A DNA stretch of 64,000 nt from Glandiceps talaboti. Lineage: Eukaryota > Hemichordata > Enteropneusta > Spengelidae. The stretch is taken from contig NC_135549.1 in assembly GCF_964340395.1 (NCBI RefSeq), positions 4,881,501 through 4,945,500 on the forward strand. The letters are read 5' to 3'. This document shows positions 30,961-44,263 of the stretch, piece by piece; within the stretch, counting starts at the first letter, position 1, and every line of letters begins with the position of its first letter. The notes under the pieces were generated by a model, which searched no databases, was not told the DNA's origin, and was given only the letters and a program-made list of their open reading frames with translations. Both the position numbers and the translations under genes were made by a program.

Positions 30961-33900
30961 ATGAGTCCAGGAAGAGAGAATGGTGATGAAGATCCTGATT
31001 ACGAATGGAAGAAACAGAACGAAGAAGAAGAAACCAATCCTATATATCAATTGGTGAAATCAAAAAATGGCGGGTCTTTGCTATCCAAGTACGACACAGC
31101 TGAAAAAATTAAAAACGAGCTTGAAAATGAATTCCTCTACGACGATATTGGTGATGGCGAACGTACACATACTATCACAAAATCAGAATACATCAGCTAC
31201 CTACAGGATCGCGCAAAGTTGATGTCAGTAAGTGTGTAGAAAACAATATGGATTAGCTTCAACTTAATGATTACTTTATCAACGAATCGCGATTTCTGTA
31301 GCACCCAGTGACAAGTTGGTATCTTGAGACTTGATTCGAAATCTTGTTTTAAAATGTCACAACAATTTGAGAGGAAACATGTCATTGCATGCCTACATAC
31401 AAAATAATACGATAGATGGCAAGCCAAAATCATGTGCTCTGACAAATCTGATACATATATTTGTTTTTTGCAAAAAAAGGGGACAGTGGTCAAGGAGAGG
31501 GAAGTACGCGAAACATTCGACAGGCGTCAACGAGTTCAATTCTGTGATAAGTTCCAAGACCACGAAGCTTGCTGGCGGCTTGATAAAAGGGGAGGAGTTG
31601 GGGAAACTGCTTTACACCTCTGCTATCTGAAGAACACTGAGGAGCATAAAGCTGTTGCTAAGATACTAATCAAGCAGTATCCAAAGTTGGTTCTTGATAT
31701 CTACGAAGGCAAAGAGTACTACGGTAAGATACTGGAATGGAACATGGTCTTCACAGTTTCGTTGTACCGATATCTTCTCAACTGAATTACATTGTGATAG
31801 ATAAACATAATGACGAGAGTGTAAATTTCGGATTAATAGACCAGTAAATGATGACCTTATGAATGTATGTACTTATGTTATGGTTTCCATACCATGCAGA
31901 TACATGTAAATAACACGCTAATACTTTCTTGCAGGAGAAAGTTGTCTACACCTTGCAATTGTACACGGAGACTTAGACTCGCTAACATTCTTGGTTGAAA
32001 ATGGAGCTCGCGTCGATCAACGTGCTAGCGGACGGTTCTTTATGCCAGAGGAATCTCCCTTTGAAAAGAGAAGCTTTCTGGATCTCCAAGCCGTAGGACG
32101 TTTTTTCATGCCAATAGATGATAAGGACAAACAAGCCATGAGCACACATCCTAAGTACTTTGGTGATGCTTACTACGGGGAATACCCATTACATTTCGCT
32201 GCCAGCTTTGGTAACGAGGACATGTACGATCATTTGGTTAGCATGAGTAGTCAAGGCAAGACGAACGGTAGAGTGGATCCTAATGCACAAGACACTTTGG
32301 GCAATACTGTATTACATATGATGGTCATCCATAACAAAGTGGTAAGATGATTAATATAATTATTAAATATAACTTTTATCCTGATTTGTAAACTATTTAC
32401 AACATATAACTGTGAAGCTCTTCGGTTGTGCTATCAATCACGTGATCAATGTATAATCAAGGAATCATACAAGGTGGTCTTAGTTATATCAGGATTTATC
32501 ACACGAAAATTATTCAAATGTTTTCAGTGCTTTGTTTCTAATATTGACATGTTATGAAGAATACTTAAGAATGCTTTTTTTAAATAAAGGTGTGGATGAC
32601 TGATATTTTCAATGATGACAGTTATGTGTGCAGTTCTGATGTTGATTAAACTTTTCATTACATATATTTTCATGGTCACGTGTAAACGGCGCCAAAATTG
32701 CACTGTAAATGTATCAATTTGGTATTTATACGTTCAGGCAATGTATAAACACGTTATGCAAAATCCAACGATATCACCAGATCAAAGTGTAGTCAACGTG
32801 GAAGGATTAACTCCACTGGCATTAGCATGTAAATTGGGACGAGGAAGACTTTTCCAATGTATGATTCACTCAAAAGGTCACCTACTTTGGCATTTTGGGA
32901 GACTGGTACGCTGTGTTGCCTACCCTTTGAAAGAACTCGACAGTATTAAAGCGAATGGAAAACTAAGTAAGGCATAATACTTATCGTTCTCACCATTTGT
33001 ATGAGTGTTTATCATGGACATCCATCTTTATTTTGGTAATCGTGAGGTCTCTTACCGATTTCAGTAAATACAAAGGTCAAAGGTCAAAGTATGAAATTTC
33101 CATTCTCCAGCATAGAGCTGACCAATACATCTTGACAATATGTTAATACAGGTCAATATCTGAGCAGTTACGAGTCTAAGAGATGAACAGCTTATAATCA
33201 TGATATATTTGTGAATTACTGTTTCTTGCATTGCTCTAGACCCTGATTCGGCGTTAGCCATCATTGCCAATTCAGACACGGATGAACAGCTTGATATGTT
33301 AGGGGACGGTATTATTCATCTATTGTTGAAAGAGAAGTGGAACGTCTTTGCGAAGGTATGGTATTTCTATCAAACATATCACACCAGTGAACTCAACGGG
33401 AGGAATTTGCGACAATACTTTATAATGATGTGTAGCACAATATTGCACAAACAATAAAAAACCCATGCTGTCGATCATTTCAATATCCCATTTTTGTATA
33501 TCATAATTATTCATTTTAACAAAGAGATATTTAAAGATTATTGTTTACTAGCACAGACACAGTAAATGTGAACTGCAAAGGTTTTACCTTAGCATTTGCC
33601 GTTTTGTGCAACAATTTACTCTAAAACAGAACACATCAAACTGTTTTAGAGTAAATTGTTGCACAAAACGGCAAATGCTAAGCTCTTATGACCAGGATTC
33701 AGTGTGTCTCAAACACGGATTGTGTGTGTCTTGAACAAGAATTGTGTGTGTCTCAAACACCCAAATGCTAAGCTTTTATGACAAAGAGTGTAACAACAAT
33801 TTCGTTTATTTCAGCAAAAGTTTACAATTCGGTTTATTCTTGTCTTCGTTCACCTTGTCATATTTAGTCTAGCTGTATATCTACGACCTCAAGGTGACTT

Positions 33901-34412
33901 GATTGGAGGAACTGATATTAAAGATATAGTAAGTCAGTTTGATTATTTATTAAATGAAATGATTATTTGAAGTAGGTCTACACAAAATGAAAATGCAATA
34001 CATAAAACCAAATCTACTATCATGGATAGTAATTGGTTATATATTTTTTAAAATAGTGTGAAGTGTTTTGACTGTGATAGGTGATCATCATGGCGTTGAG
34101 GCTGCAATCATGATAGTAATAAACGTAAAAATTTAACCAATACACACAACAAGCTGAGGGCCTTCGTTCTTTGTGATCATGTTCAAGAAACAATGCTTCT
34201 TGGCTTCTCCCAACAAGGAAAAAACGAAAGGAATGGACATATAACAAAACAAACAAACATAACATGCGTGCAGGCAAACAAACAAACAAACAAACAAACA
34301 AACAAACAAACACACACACACATGACACAGACAAACAAACCAGTTCTACATGTATCACCTACCTGTTCAAATTAGACCGTTTATTGCAGTCACGTGTACC
34401 GAAGATGTCTCA

Positions 34413-34488
<76 letters not shown>

Positions 34489-35153
34489 CACACACGCACG
34501 CACGCACGCACACACACGCGCGCGCGCACTTGGACATTTGCGGTGAAATTGAATAGTTTGTGACGCTCCCATTTCTGTCATGTAGGTTCGTTACATTGCT
34601 GAAATCATGCTGATTATCAACAGTCTTGTGTATCTTGGATTTGAAATATTCAATATTAAGACTTTAAAGTTTGGATACTTCAAGTTAATGGTAAGTACAG
34701 ATATCGATAATAATGAGAAGTTTAAAACAAACAAGATCATACATCTAACTGTATAAACCTAATGTACGCTTGACTTGCTTTAAATTTGTTCATTTGATAT
34801 ATCTTTGGTCTATTTGTAAATGCCGTCTATTACTAGTAGTTTGTCGTTTATGTGATTATGTCTATCGTGTTTGTGAATTTTGATAGATTTGTTTTTCTGT
34901 TTTAGTTGAATGTACCAGCCAAGACCTTGTTTCTCTTGTCTTGTGTTCTGATATTACTGTGTGGTATATGTAGAGTCACATCAAGTCGTTATACTGAAGA
35001 TATCTGCGCCATATTTGCTGCTCCAATGGCATGGGGATATTTACTCTTCTTTTACAAGTAAGGGGCGAATCTGTCGAGACGGCCATGTATGTATGTATGT
35101 ATGTATGTATGTATGTATGTATGTATGTATGTATGTATGTATGTATGTATGTG

Positions 35154-35185
<32 letters not shown>

Positions 35186-37547
35186 TGTGTGTGTGTGTGT
35201 GTCGCACAGAATTTCATATAAAATGGCCTAAAGATACAACGACAGTAATATTTAATATACTATAGTTCAATGAATAATAATTCATGTTTCTGTGCAATGT
35301 TCTACAACACGTATTTCATGATATTCACTGTTTATTGAAACGTTGATGTTCTTGATGACCTCAGATGTGAGCATTCATATGCATTCACCATTCATGACAT
35401 GCTTGTAGTTTTTGTTCATTCAAATGTGAAATCCTAACTTCTAACTCCCACATGGAATTATTGTCCATAGAGGGTTAGAGTGGCTTGGACCGTCTGTTAT
35501 AATGATTTACAAGATGACTGCAGGAGACCTCTTTCAATTTAGTATTATCTTGATCACTACGCTTTCAGCATTTTCACCTGGTAAGTTTATAATAATTAGG
35601 CCATTTATTACATGTCTTCATGATACCACACCCACCCCCACCCAAAACCCCTCCATCTTTCTCCTTGTACAGAGCTTTTAATTTTGGATATTTTTGACAA
35701 TTGAGTATCTAAGACAACATATCATCTCTTCTGTAATCATCGAAAAAAATACCTCTTTAAAAACAGCCAAAATACATTAATTGTAAGACAGCCATGTCTT
35801 GAATTTTCTCTTCTAGCTTTCTATCTGTTATTCTTAGACATCGGGAAGAAATTGGAATCATTTGACACTTGGTACGGTACCTGGATGTATGTTTTCCATA
35901 TGACCTTTGGTGAATTCCAAGTGAGTGATCAATGGCAGTGTATTTAACCATAGCCCGTTTAGACCATGCAATGATACATTCTTCGAGTCTGTTCATTTAC
36001 TCGTCCTTACATTTTACTGACATACACTCAAGAACAGTATTGTCTTGAATGCGACTCGGTGGTTACGTTTTCCTAGTTTATGGAATGCAAAATAGTACTG
36101 ATACGAATTAGTCATATTTGAAATATATCTAGAGGAGACTTGAATTTCAAAGTTCGAAATGTAACAATGCGAAATGTAGAACATGCTAATCTGTAATAAC
36201 TAATCATAATCGAAAACACAGGTGTATGACATTGTTATCATTGAAATGTACAAGTACGTGTAGGAAGACTTACAAATTGTTATGAACTGACCTCATCTAT
36301 CTAAACGATTATATTATTTGTTCTCATTCCAGAGTTTATTCAGTGGCGAGGTAAGCATCAGTATATATAGGTTAGTCTGTAATTAAGTTAAAGTAAAGTA
36401 AAAACCAACACACACACGTACAGGTTCAAAGAGTGTGGCGACAACGGTTTCCCTGATATCTGTTTTTCATCACACTGTTTGGACATCCAATTGTGATATC
36501 AATGGCATGTGTGGTAACCATTACGGTTAATATTCAATGGTAGCCTAGCTGGAATTAATTAATATAGAAACATTAATGAAATTGAGTACTAGGAACGTAA
36601 ATGAAAGACAAAAAACATCGGAATGGACTGATAAAGATTTAAACCTCAGACTACTATAGTGGTCTCGGTTTTAACTAACCCGTTGTACACATACTTTTAA
36701 CAAAATGTAAGGCTTGCGAACAAGCCCTCTTGACTTAAAACCGATGTGTCGTATGGGATCATACTTTAGATATGGTACAGCATTCATAGTTGTTTTGTTG
36801 CATTTTGTTGTGATAATGTTTATTATGGACGATGATTGTTGTAGAGAATTCATTTACAGGACGATGATGAAATCGAAGACAGTAGAAGCCCAATCTTGAC
36901 AAAGATTATTTTCGTTATGTTCATGATCTTGGTTCCTATTTTACTCTTGAGTATGTTGATCGGTAAGTTTGATATGTGTATCTTTGCATCGATCGGTACT
37001 GTGCCTGTCCAACTTTAATACCAAATTACACTCGAACTTTACAGTGTATTTTGTATAAATTAGGCAACTATCAATTTGGAAGATTGTGTTGAGGAGCCAC
37101 CTGTACAGTTAGTCTATTACATGTTTAAAACTTAATATTTGCGATTTTACTGCCCGTGCTTTGACCAAATATATCATTTTTTTTCACTGTGTTCTTTTTG
37201 ACAGCAATGATGACAAATACCTATCAAAGGGTCAAAGTTCGATCCCGGAAAGAGTGGCAGAAACAGGTTGGTTCATTTCCGATTATCTACAACTAGACAT
37301 TGCCAGTCTTACATGCAGAAGTTTTGAATCCGCATCTACATAAAGTGACCAATCAGAAAGCGGATTAAACTTTATCTAAGTAAATTTATGCAGTTACAAG
37401 GTTTTTACTTTGGTCAAAGATTGATAACTTACAAGTTATAGTTATGCTGTGAAAACACATGTCAGAAAATATTATGCTATGAAACTAGGCAGCCACAACA
37501 TTTCTGTCGCCTTCACTGTTCAGTGCTAGTGAACGCGATACATGTAG

Positions 37548-37586
<39 letters not shown>

Positions 37587-38707
37587 TTTTTTGTGTTTTT
37601 TTTTTGGGGGGGGGCGGTAATGATCATACAGTATTTTCATGGGAAAAAATATTTATTTTGGCAGTGGGCGAAAGTCATTCTTGTATTAGAGCATTCTTGT
37701 CGAGAACAAGACCTCGGTCAATACCAAAAGAACTACTCTATCGACTTAGCTGGTCTCAAAAAAGAATGTACACCGGAAGGAAATATTTGCCGCAATGATT
37801 CCAAAGGAAGGTGAATCGTTTTTATATTCTCTTAGGCATGATGCGTTAACGTTTCAATGTAGACTGTTCTTCATCATTATCGGCTTAAAAATATATGCAT
37901 TTTTTTTCATTTTCATTTGTTATTTTTCTACAAACCAGATAAAAGTAAGTCTCTTAAATCGAGTTATTTTGCCAAATGTTTCTCACTGTGATTCACATTT
38001 TTGAATTTAATAAAACTTAAGATAATTATATGATATACCCGGTGATATTGATTTTCTGAAAACACAAATCTCGTATGAACTATGCCAATCGGAGGTGTGG
38101 AGCGAACGTTTTCTGGGTGGCAAGTAACAATAAATTATGTCTGACTCAAAATTCTCATTTTAATTATTAAGTTCTGACAAAACAAACTGCAGCTGTAGAA
38201 TCGATGATGAAGTTGGTGACGAATACCAAGCTGGGATTTTGATAACTGAAAAGGCTGTCAAAGAAAATGGAAAGACCCCAACAGAAACGTGGAAACAGAT
38301 TGGGGTGAGACATCAATAAATAAATGAGTTTATATCAGGCGAGCAATTCAACTTAAAAAGTAGCCGAGAGCTTTTGCTGCGATCCTCGTCAGAATAAAGA
38401 GAACAGAGGAAAACAGATCGAAAGCTAATTTGTTATTAATTTTGTAATTGTGAATGTTGTTTGTGTCATCAAACATGAGTAGGTATTTCTGCATATATTG
38501 AATTGTGTGTTTGTATACTCAATGGGCTGATTATAATACCAATGTATTTGGCCATGGATTTCAACGGTAATATAAAATTTGTAATTATGTAATATCTGTA
38601 ACAATATCTGTTCATGATACTTATTCAGATTGTATTTACTTTCATAGGTGATCGCTAGAAATGCAAGGCAGAAATTGAGTAATCAAAAAACCAAAGGATC
38701 AAAATAA
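30961..38707 (+). CDS. TRPV-type cation channel B (16 exons, 782 aa), paralog of TRPV-A
   Basis: Coding exons: 30961-31227, 31480-31723, 31935-32341, 32738-32966, 33240-33355, 33815-33928, 34586-34690, 34906-35057, 35471-35580, 35817-35920, 36333-36350, 36860-36962, 37205-37266, 37665-37810, 38193-38304, 38648-38707. Exons 5-11 and 13 are the same length as in TRPV-A, showing tandem gene duplication. Landmarks: ankyrin repeats (GESCLHLAIVHGD, GEYPLHFAASFG, GNTVLHMMVIHN, GLTPLALACKLG), S1-S6, pore MTFGEF, S6 ILLLSMLIAMMTNTY and TRP box KEWQKQWAKVILVLEHS. The start ATG follows an in-frame TGA at 30946. Differences from A: no MGN start, a shorter C-terminus, and a 23-residue insertion in exon 3 that repeats GRFFMP. 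The two subunits could co-assemble, as Nanchung and Inactive do in insects; this is inference. Confidence 0.9.
33588..33682. repeat. 95-bp palindrome in TRPV-B intron 5
   Basis: Arms of about 40 bp (CTTAGCATTTGCCGTTTTGT and onward, then its complement) flank a short loop around ACACATCAA. The right arm leads straight into the dispersed repeat at 33690-33792. Confidence 0.9.
33683..33800 (+). repeat. dispersed repeat, second copy, abutting TRPV-B exon 6
   Basis: Nearly identical to 23975-24062, including TGTGTGTCTCAAACACCCAA and ATGCTAAGCTTTTATGACAA. It ends about 15-20 bases before the exon 6 acceptor at 33814, so it lies in the branch-point region. Confidence 0.8.
34265..34530. repeat. (ACAA)n and (CA)n/(CGCA)n microsatellites in TRPV-B intron 6
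   Basis: An ACAA array (about 34275-34312) is followed, after about 100 bp, by a long CA array with CGCA and CG blocks (34413-34528). It ends about 57 bases before exon 7. Confidence 0.95.
35082..35205. repeat. (ATGT)n-(GT)n-(GCGT)n microsatellite in TRPV-B intron 8
   Basis: The array begins about 25 bases after the exon 8 donor at 35058. Confidence 0.95.
37546..37616. repeat. (TTG)n with poly-T and poly-G tracts in TRPV-B intron 13
   Basis: A TTG trinucleotide array leads into T-rich and G-rich homopolymers, about 50 bp before the exon 14 acceptor at 37664. Confidence 0.9.
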
Positions 38708-38870
38708 AGCAACAAGACAATAGGATAAGATGGATTGGTAAAGAACCGTTGCACAACACATACTGGTAACAAGATCCTTAATAAGACTGGAGTATAAACA
38801 ACACTTGGAAGCAGTAATAATAGTATTCTAAATCGGTTCCTGTCGATAAACGTGACGGTGATATAATATC

Positions 38871-38876
38871 AATAAA
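38871..38876 (+). terminator. candidate polyadenylation signal of TRPV-B
   Basis: AATAAA lies 164 bases after the TRPV-B stop codon. Plausible by position. Confidence 0.35.
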
Positions 38877-38879
38877 TGT

Positions 38880-40966
38880 ACGTCGCTCAGGTCTTCCTCT
38901 CGATTCGACGGTAATTTCGTTTGTTTTCCAGCTCCACACAGTAGTTCGCTTCAACAATCGTATAAAATGTAAGAACTGAATTGAAGTGTGACAAGGATAT
39001 TGATACGCGCATTCACTCAAACTCTGACTTGAGTTTTTCCAGGAAGGGTCTACTTACTGGTCACGTACCGGAAATGCTTTAAAGTAAAGTGCAACGAGGA
39101 CCAGACGAGGACATTTACTTGAGCACCATCGTCGTAAACCACACAGCCTCTTTATTACGGCACTGTCCAAGACAGTGTCGCGGAAGAAATATCAGCTCTG
39201 GTTTGCCAGAATACATGAGCACTTAATCAAACATTGCAATGATTTTTACTCATTGTTGCTCAAGGCAGTGCATGTACATGTAATGATGTTTATTTGGATT
39301 CATCATTCCCTCGGAAGTATAAGACGAGTATGATCATGGTCCCCAAAATTGTCAGCATTGAATAGCGCCCCCTTTCGACCAAATCTACAAATACTGTTTC
39401 ATTTAACAACTATTACTCGGTGGTGATACAGAGCTGTCGCCATTTCATCAGAGTGCTGAATATAAGAAAGTTGCATAGCCATAAGTAACACAAGCAATAA
39501 AAATCACACATTTAAATTTTACAAGAAATTTTATTTACTAATTGTTCAATAAGACATGAAGCTCTTTGAAAGGTTCACCCTGATGTTGGTTTGAAAACAG
39601 TGGAAGAAAATACATGGCTGCCTTAGCCTTATTTTACTTTCTAATTAGTGTGATTTACACATTTACTGTCTGTATATCAAGAACTTTTTCAAGGCAAAAT
39701 ACCTGAGTGTGAGTCATTGAAAATATATGTAAATGCTGCTAGGACCAGAATAAGATAAAAACTTGTCAGGACAAAATGCCCTAAATGTCCTCCCCAGTCC
39801 AATAAGTAGCTGATGTTTCGGGAATTTGAAAATCATAATTTACAATATCTTTTGGAGACTTTCAGTATCAGCGAGTATAGTGTGAGGACTTGGCTCTTTG
39901 AAAGGTCATTCCTGAAATAACGGCTATTTTCAATTTTACTGGACTGAGGACATTTCCTGTCAAGTCTGTGTCTGTAAAGCAATCAATTCTCTGTACATCG
40001 TCTAAGGAATATTTAGGTGACTGTTATCTCTTATGAATTAAAACAGAATTAGAAGCATCCATGAAGTCACAGTGATTCAAAGCTTTGGTTCTGTTTGTTC
40101 AGTAAATAGCAAGAGATGACAGTTTGGCCACTAAAGGCATTGTTTAGAAGCAGATGTTTGGAAACAAGACCAGAATCAACAAGTACTGTGGTATAAATTG
40201 ACAACTGTCTTGTTCCAGTGATTGACAGCATAAGTCAATTGAATACTTAATGAACTGAAATACTTTGACTTTCTTCATGTACTGCCATACTGTTGGCATC
40301 CATGTTGAAAATGCTAACTCTTGTTTTCCTGACTGGGGTTCCCACCATACAATATGGATAAACAGAATATGGTATACTGAATATGGAATAATCACGGTTT
40401 AAAATCATTCAAAAAAGTTGATTCAGGCCTTAGTCCTTTATTTTTATGTGTCGATTTATTCATACTCCTATGAAATTAGTATCAATATTATGTACAATTT
40501 ATTTCAAATATGAATACATTAACTCATATTAGATAAAGGATTTAGACCAGAAATGTCAGTTTTTCTACAATATTTTGGATTATAGTTGTATTTTACTATG
40601 ATTCTATGTCAATACCTAGTACCATGAGTACAGTTTTCATTGTTACTTTAAAATCTGATTGCTGCAATTCATCTTGAAGATTTTCTTTTAAAAGCAGAAT
40701 TTCAAAATCATCAAATCATCCTTAAAACATCTACAAATCACACACTGAATTATTTGTAAGGAAAAATGAGACAGACAAGTACAGGTAAAAATTTGCCAAG
40801 ATACTAACAGAGATTTGAATGGAAAAAAGTGAAATTGCATTGTATGTGTACATATTTTATAGTCTTGTTTCATAGTGTTTGCCAATATACATGTAATAAC
40901 TTTCTTGGTACAATTACTGAAGACAATATGTCACATTACATTGTGTTTGAGGATTTTGGGAAAAAA
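38880..40966. other. convergent intergenic region and probable EBP 3' untranslated region
   Basis: No coding exon is supported. EBP is transcribed leftwards from 40967, and a minus-strand AATAAA at 39530-39535 would give it a 3' untranslated region of about 1.4 kb. The TRPV-B transcript would end from the other side near 38.9 kb. Confidence 0.4.
39530..39535 (-). terminator. candidate polyadenylation signal of EBP
   Basis: A minus-strand AATAAA about 1.4 kb after the EBP stop codon. Other AT-rich hexamers exist closer, so this is tentative. Confidence 0.2.
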
Positions 40967-43900
40967 TTACTGTATTTTCTTTCCCCGACCAGTACCATCG
41001 TACTTTGCCTGTGCATTGGTCAGATTACTAGCAGCTTGGATTATCATAATAAATGGAACTAAGATCCAAAAGAAATTAAGAAAAACAAAATAAAACCAGA
41101 AATAAAGTGGGTGCCACATTTCACTGTGTATAAAACCATCTCGGTATTCTGTTACAAAGTACAGGATACAACCTAGAAAAGATGGAAGAAACCAGATATG
41201 AGTTAGAAAGTGAAAAATATGAGTATTCTGCAAGTTGATAATAATTTCTATGGTACAATATATTTTGAAGACAGAGACAGTTCTTTATAGGTGTCTATTG
41301 TATAAAACGTCTATATTTTTAGCTATTATTTCAGACACTGTTTGTATGAATCATTACAATATTTACTCTAATTTGAAGTGTCTGATCTGTGTATATAGAG
41401 AATCAGAGAGTACTGAGTACTATGATGTGAAGGCCATAAAGGGTTTTACAGACCTTAGGACCTAAATTGTCAAACCTATTTTAACACTTCCTAATTATCA
41501 AGGTAGCTATTGAGAGCCTAGGTAATAATACCAAATAACATTCAGAGAATCAGTAGGAAATTCATATTATTGCAGCATACACGACATGCTTGGATTTACG
41601 GTCTAAATAATATGATCAGCTATTAGTGATACCAACTGACTGTGAGTGTAATTATCAGCAATTAGCGATACCAACTGACTGTCATTGAATCAAACAGCTA
41701 TTAGCGATACCAACTGACTGTGAGTGTAACTAACAGCTATTAGCGATACCAACTGACTGTGAGTGTAACTAACAGCTATTAATGATACCAACTGACTGTG
41801 AATGTAACTAACAGCTATTAGCGATACCAACTGACTGTGAGTGTAACTAACAGCTATTAGCGATACTGACTGTGAGTGTAACTAACAGCTATTAGTGATA
41901 CTAACTGACTGTGAGTGTAACTAACAGCTATTAGCAATACTAACTGACTGTGAGTGTAACTAACAGCTATTAATGATACCAACTGACTGTGAATGTAACT
42001 AACAGCTATTAGCAATACTAACTGACGGTGAGTGTAACTAACAGCTATTAGCAATACTAACTGACTGTGAGTGTAACTAACAGCTATTAATGATACCAAC
42101 TGACTGTGAATGTAACTAACAGCTATTAGCGATACCCAACTGACTGTGAGTGTAACTAACAGCTATTAGCAATACTAACTGACTGTAATTGTAATTATCA
42201 ATGTCCATCAATAGATTAATGTCAACACATTTTCATTTTTCACAATGTTGGTGCTGTTGTAATAAGGTCACAGGATCAGGGCTTTCCAGTTATTTTTCAT
42301 AAATTTCATAAAAACAACTAAATTCTGCAAACTATACTCACCATAACATTGACCAGTTGATACCAACATTTGTACAATGTATCTGTATGGTTTTCTTTTC
42401 AAGGTGGCATACACTACAAGAAAACAACCTGGACCTTCTACAAAAGCTGTTATGGTCTCCATACACACAGTGAAATTATCAGAACTGTCAAACAAAAATA
42501 TAGCAGAGAGTAAATAAATATTTTTGAATAATTAATTATAATATGAACTTCAGAAAGAATTACTAATATTACCTGATTGTAGTGAATATTAGTCTCTAGA
42601 TAATACATTTCGTTGTATGCTGAAATCATGACACCTTTATCACTGTACTGTCTGAACCTGCTGACTAAAATCTAATTTTTTAAATAAAATTATCACCTGA
42701 GTGAGAGAAATAGACAATAGTAATGAAAGTACAAACTTACATAATATACCGACTGTCTCCTTTGCCATATTCTTTCCCTGTTTAAGAAATTGAAACAGAA
42801 TATTAATAATGAAAATCACATGAAAAGAATTTACTATTATTGATAATAAATCAATGTACAACAAATTATGCCAGGTTTGTCATTCTTTTTATGGAGGCTC
42901 TAAACTATAGCATTGTCTTTTCACAAAATATGGTGATTTGAAATAGTTTGAACAATGTCATCAAGTAGTGAAGCCTTCACAGTGTCCACTCATCTAGTAA
43001 CATTCACAATTTAATAAAAGACATATTTTCTCCATTCCACTGAATGAATGAATGACTGACTGACTGACTGACTGACTGGTTGTTTAATTTCAAATAATCA
43101 CACACACAAATATTGACATGCAATTAATGTTACAAATCATGTGTGACAAATTAGTATATGTCTAAAGTGTGCACACTTTTGTTGTAGTCTTCAAGTACTC
43201 CCATATACATTTATATCATGCATTTTGCCACAGGTACTCAAATCAATCTGTATGATTTAAAAAAAAAATGTATGGTAAAAAAGACTTTACCATACATATT
43301 TTTTTTAAAATCATACAGAATGATTCGAGTACCTGTGCATTTTGCGTTATTGCTTTAAATGAATCTAAGATGAACACTATGATGACTCCCATATAGTAGC
43401 TGTATCACTCTGAACCAAATGTAGACTCTCTCACAGTCCTCAAAGCTTCGCATAAATGGCTAAAACTTGGGTTGCTTTGTAGAAATCTACTGCATAATTG
43501 CACTCATGTACTAGTATCCCAGTATCTCTAGCCCTGTACTGTGTGCCCTCATCGATCACATAGAGCTAATATTTTGTTGATGTGTTAGGCGAAGCAAAAT
43601 GTTAGCCCTATGTGATCAATGAGGGCACACAGTACAGGGCTAGGGATACTGGGATACTAGTATATGAGTACAATTATGCAGTAGATACAAAACAACCCAA
43701 GTTTTAGCTATTTATGCGAAGCTTCACGGACTGTGAGAGAGTCTAAACCGAATGGTACATCCCAAGGTTCGAACAAAGGCTTTTAGTGGAAAGGCAAATA
43801 CAACTTGCCTTCAGTACAACCACAGACAAGTAAGAAACTAACTAGTCTGTGGTACAACACTGAATAATATTCATATAGTCAAAAAAGAAATAAAAATCAC

Positions 43901-44263
43901 ACTATAACGGTAACCAGTTAATAATAAGTTATAAAATTGCGGTATAAATACGTATTATGTATACTTACATAATTGTGACATAACGTTTTGATCACCAGCT
44001 AACACATCATGAAATACACTAAAATATCCCTCCAAGAATAAATGAATGAATCCGCACAGACAAAACCAGCATAGGTGTAGCCGCTGTGACAATGCCAATT
44101 GTTTCTTCGACCGTCCACTTAAAATCCATGTTGCTACTAATATGACCCCAAACGACCCGAAAACCATAACCAGTAACTGTAACTGGTTCATTTCATTCGC
44201 TACATAGCTAGGAATCACCAGGTCACGGGGCCAATACGGATGTGAGACGTTAGCTTTCGCCAT
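40967..44263 (-). CDS. EBP: 3-beta-hydroxysteroid delta8,delta7-isomerase (emopamil-binding protein), 4 exons, 226 aa
   Basis: Minus-strand exons are 43969-44263, 42741-42777, 42342-42484 and 40967-41172; phases join to a 226-residue protein (human EBP has 230). EBP is a multi-pass ER membrane enzyme that moves the sterol ring double bond from C8 to C7. Strong matches to the family: HPYWP near residue 8, CGFIHLFLEGYF (His74, Glu78), WKEYGKGDSRYI, DNFTVCMETITA (Glu120, Thr123), TEYRDGFIHSEMWHPLYFWF and FLNFFWILVP (Asn191, Trp194). These polar residues correspond to the known active-site set (human His76, Glu80, Glu122, Thr125, Asn193, Trp196). The start was chosen at MAKANV because it gives a human-like N-terminus; an in-frame upstream ATG at 44317 would add 18 residues. 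The last intron carries a 39-bp minisatellite. The enzyme looks fully functional. Confidence 0.95.
41617..42197. repeat. 39-bp minisatellite, about 15 copies, in EBP intron 3
   Basis: The unit is CAGCTATTAGCGATACCAAC followed by TGACTGTGAGTGTAACTAA. Copies differ by a few substitutions (AGCGATACC, AGCAATACT, AATGATACC) and one copy lacks five bases. Because 39 is a multiple of three, an open frame with a 13-residue period appears, but it is not coding. Confidence 0.95.
43229..43338. repeat. inverted repeat with A/T-rich core in EBP intron 1
   Basis: The arms CAGGTACTCAAATCAATCTG and ATGGTAAA match their complements on the right side with few mismatches. The centre is a run of A, then ATGTATGGTAAAAAAGACTT, then a run of T. 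Confidence 0.8.
43422..43746. mobile_element. 325-bp inverted-repeat (foldback) element in EBP intron 1
   Basis: Long arms of about 130-150 bp pair across a short centre near 43583. Landmarks: TAGACTCTCTCACAGTCC, CTAGTATCCCAGTATC and GCCCTGTACTGTGTGCCCTC at the left, with their complements at the right. No coding capacity. It behaves like a foldback or MITE element. Confidence 0.8.

Noticed and set aside
31486-31487. Alternative CAG acceptor six to seven bases into TRPV-B exon 2
   Set aside because: It would break the reading frame; the acceptor before GGGACAGTG keeps phase 0 and matches TRPV-A.
41857-42099. 80-codon minus-strand frame with 13-residue periodic repeats
   Set aside because: Explained by the 39-bp minisatellite, whose period is a multiple of three; it lies in an EBP intron and lacks splice or start support.
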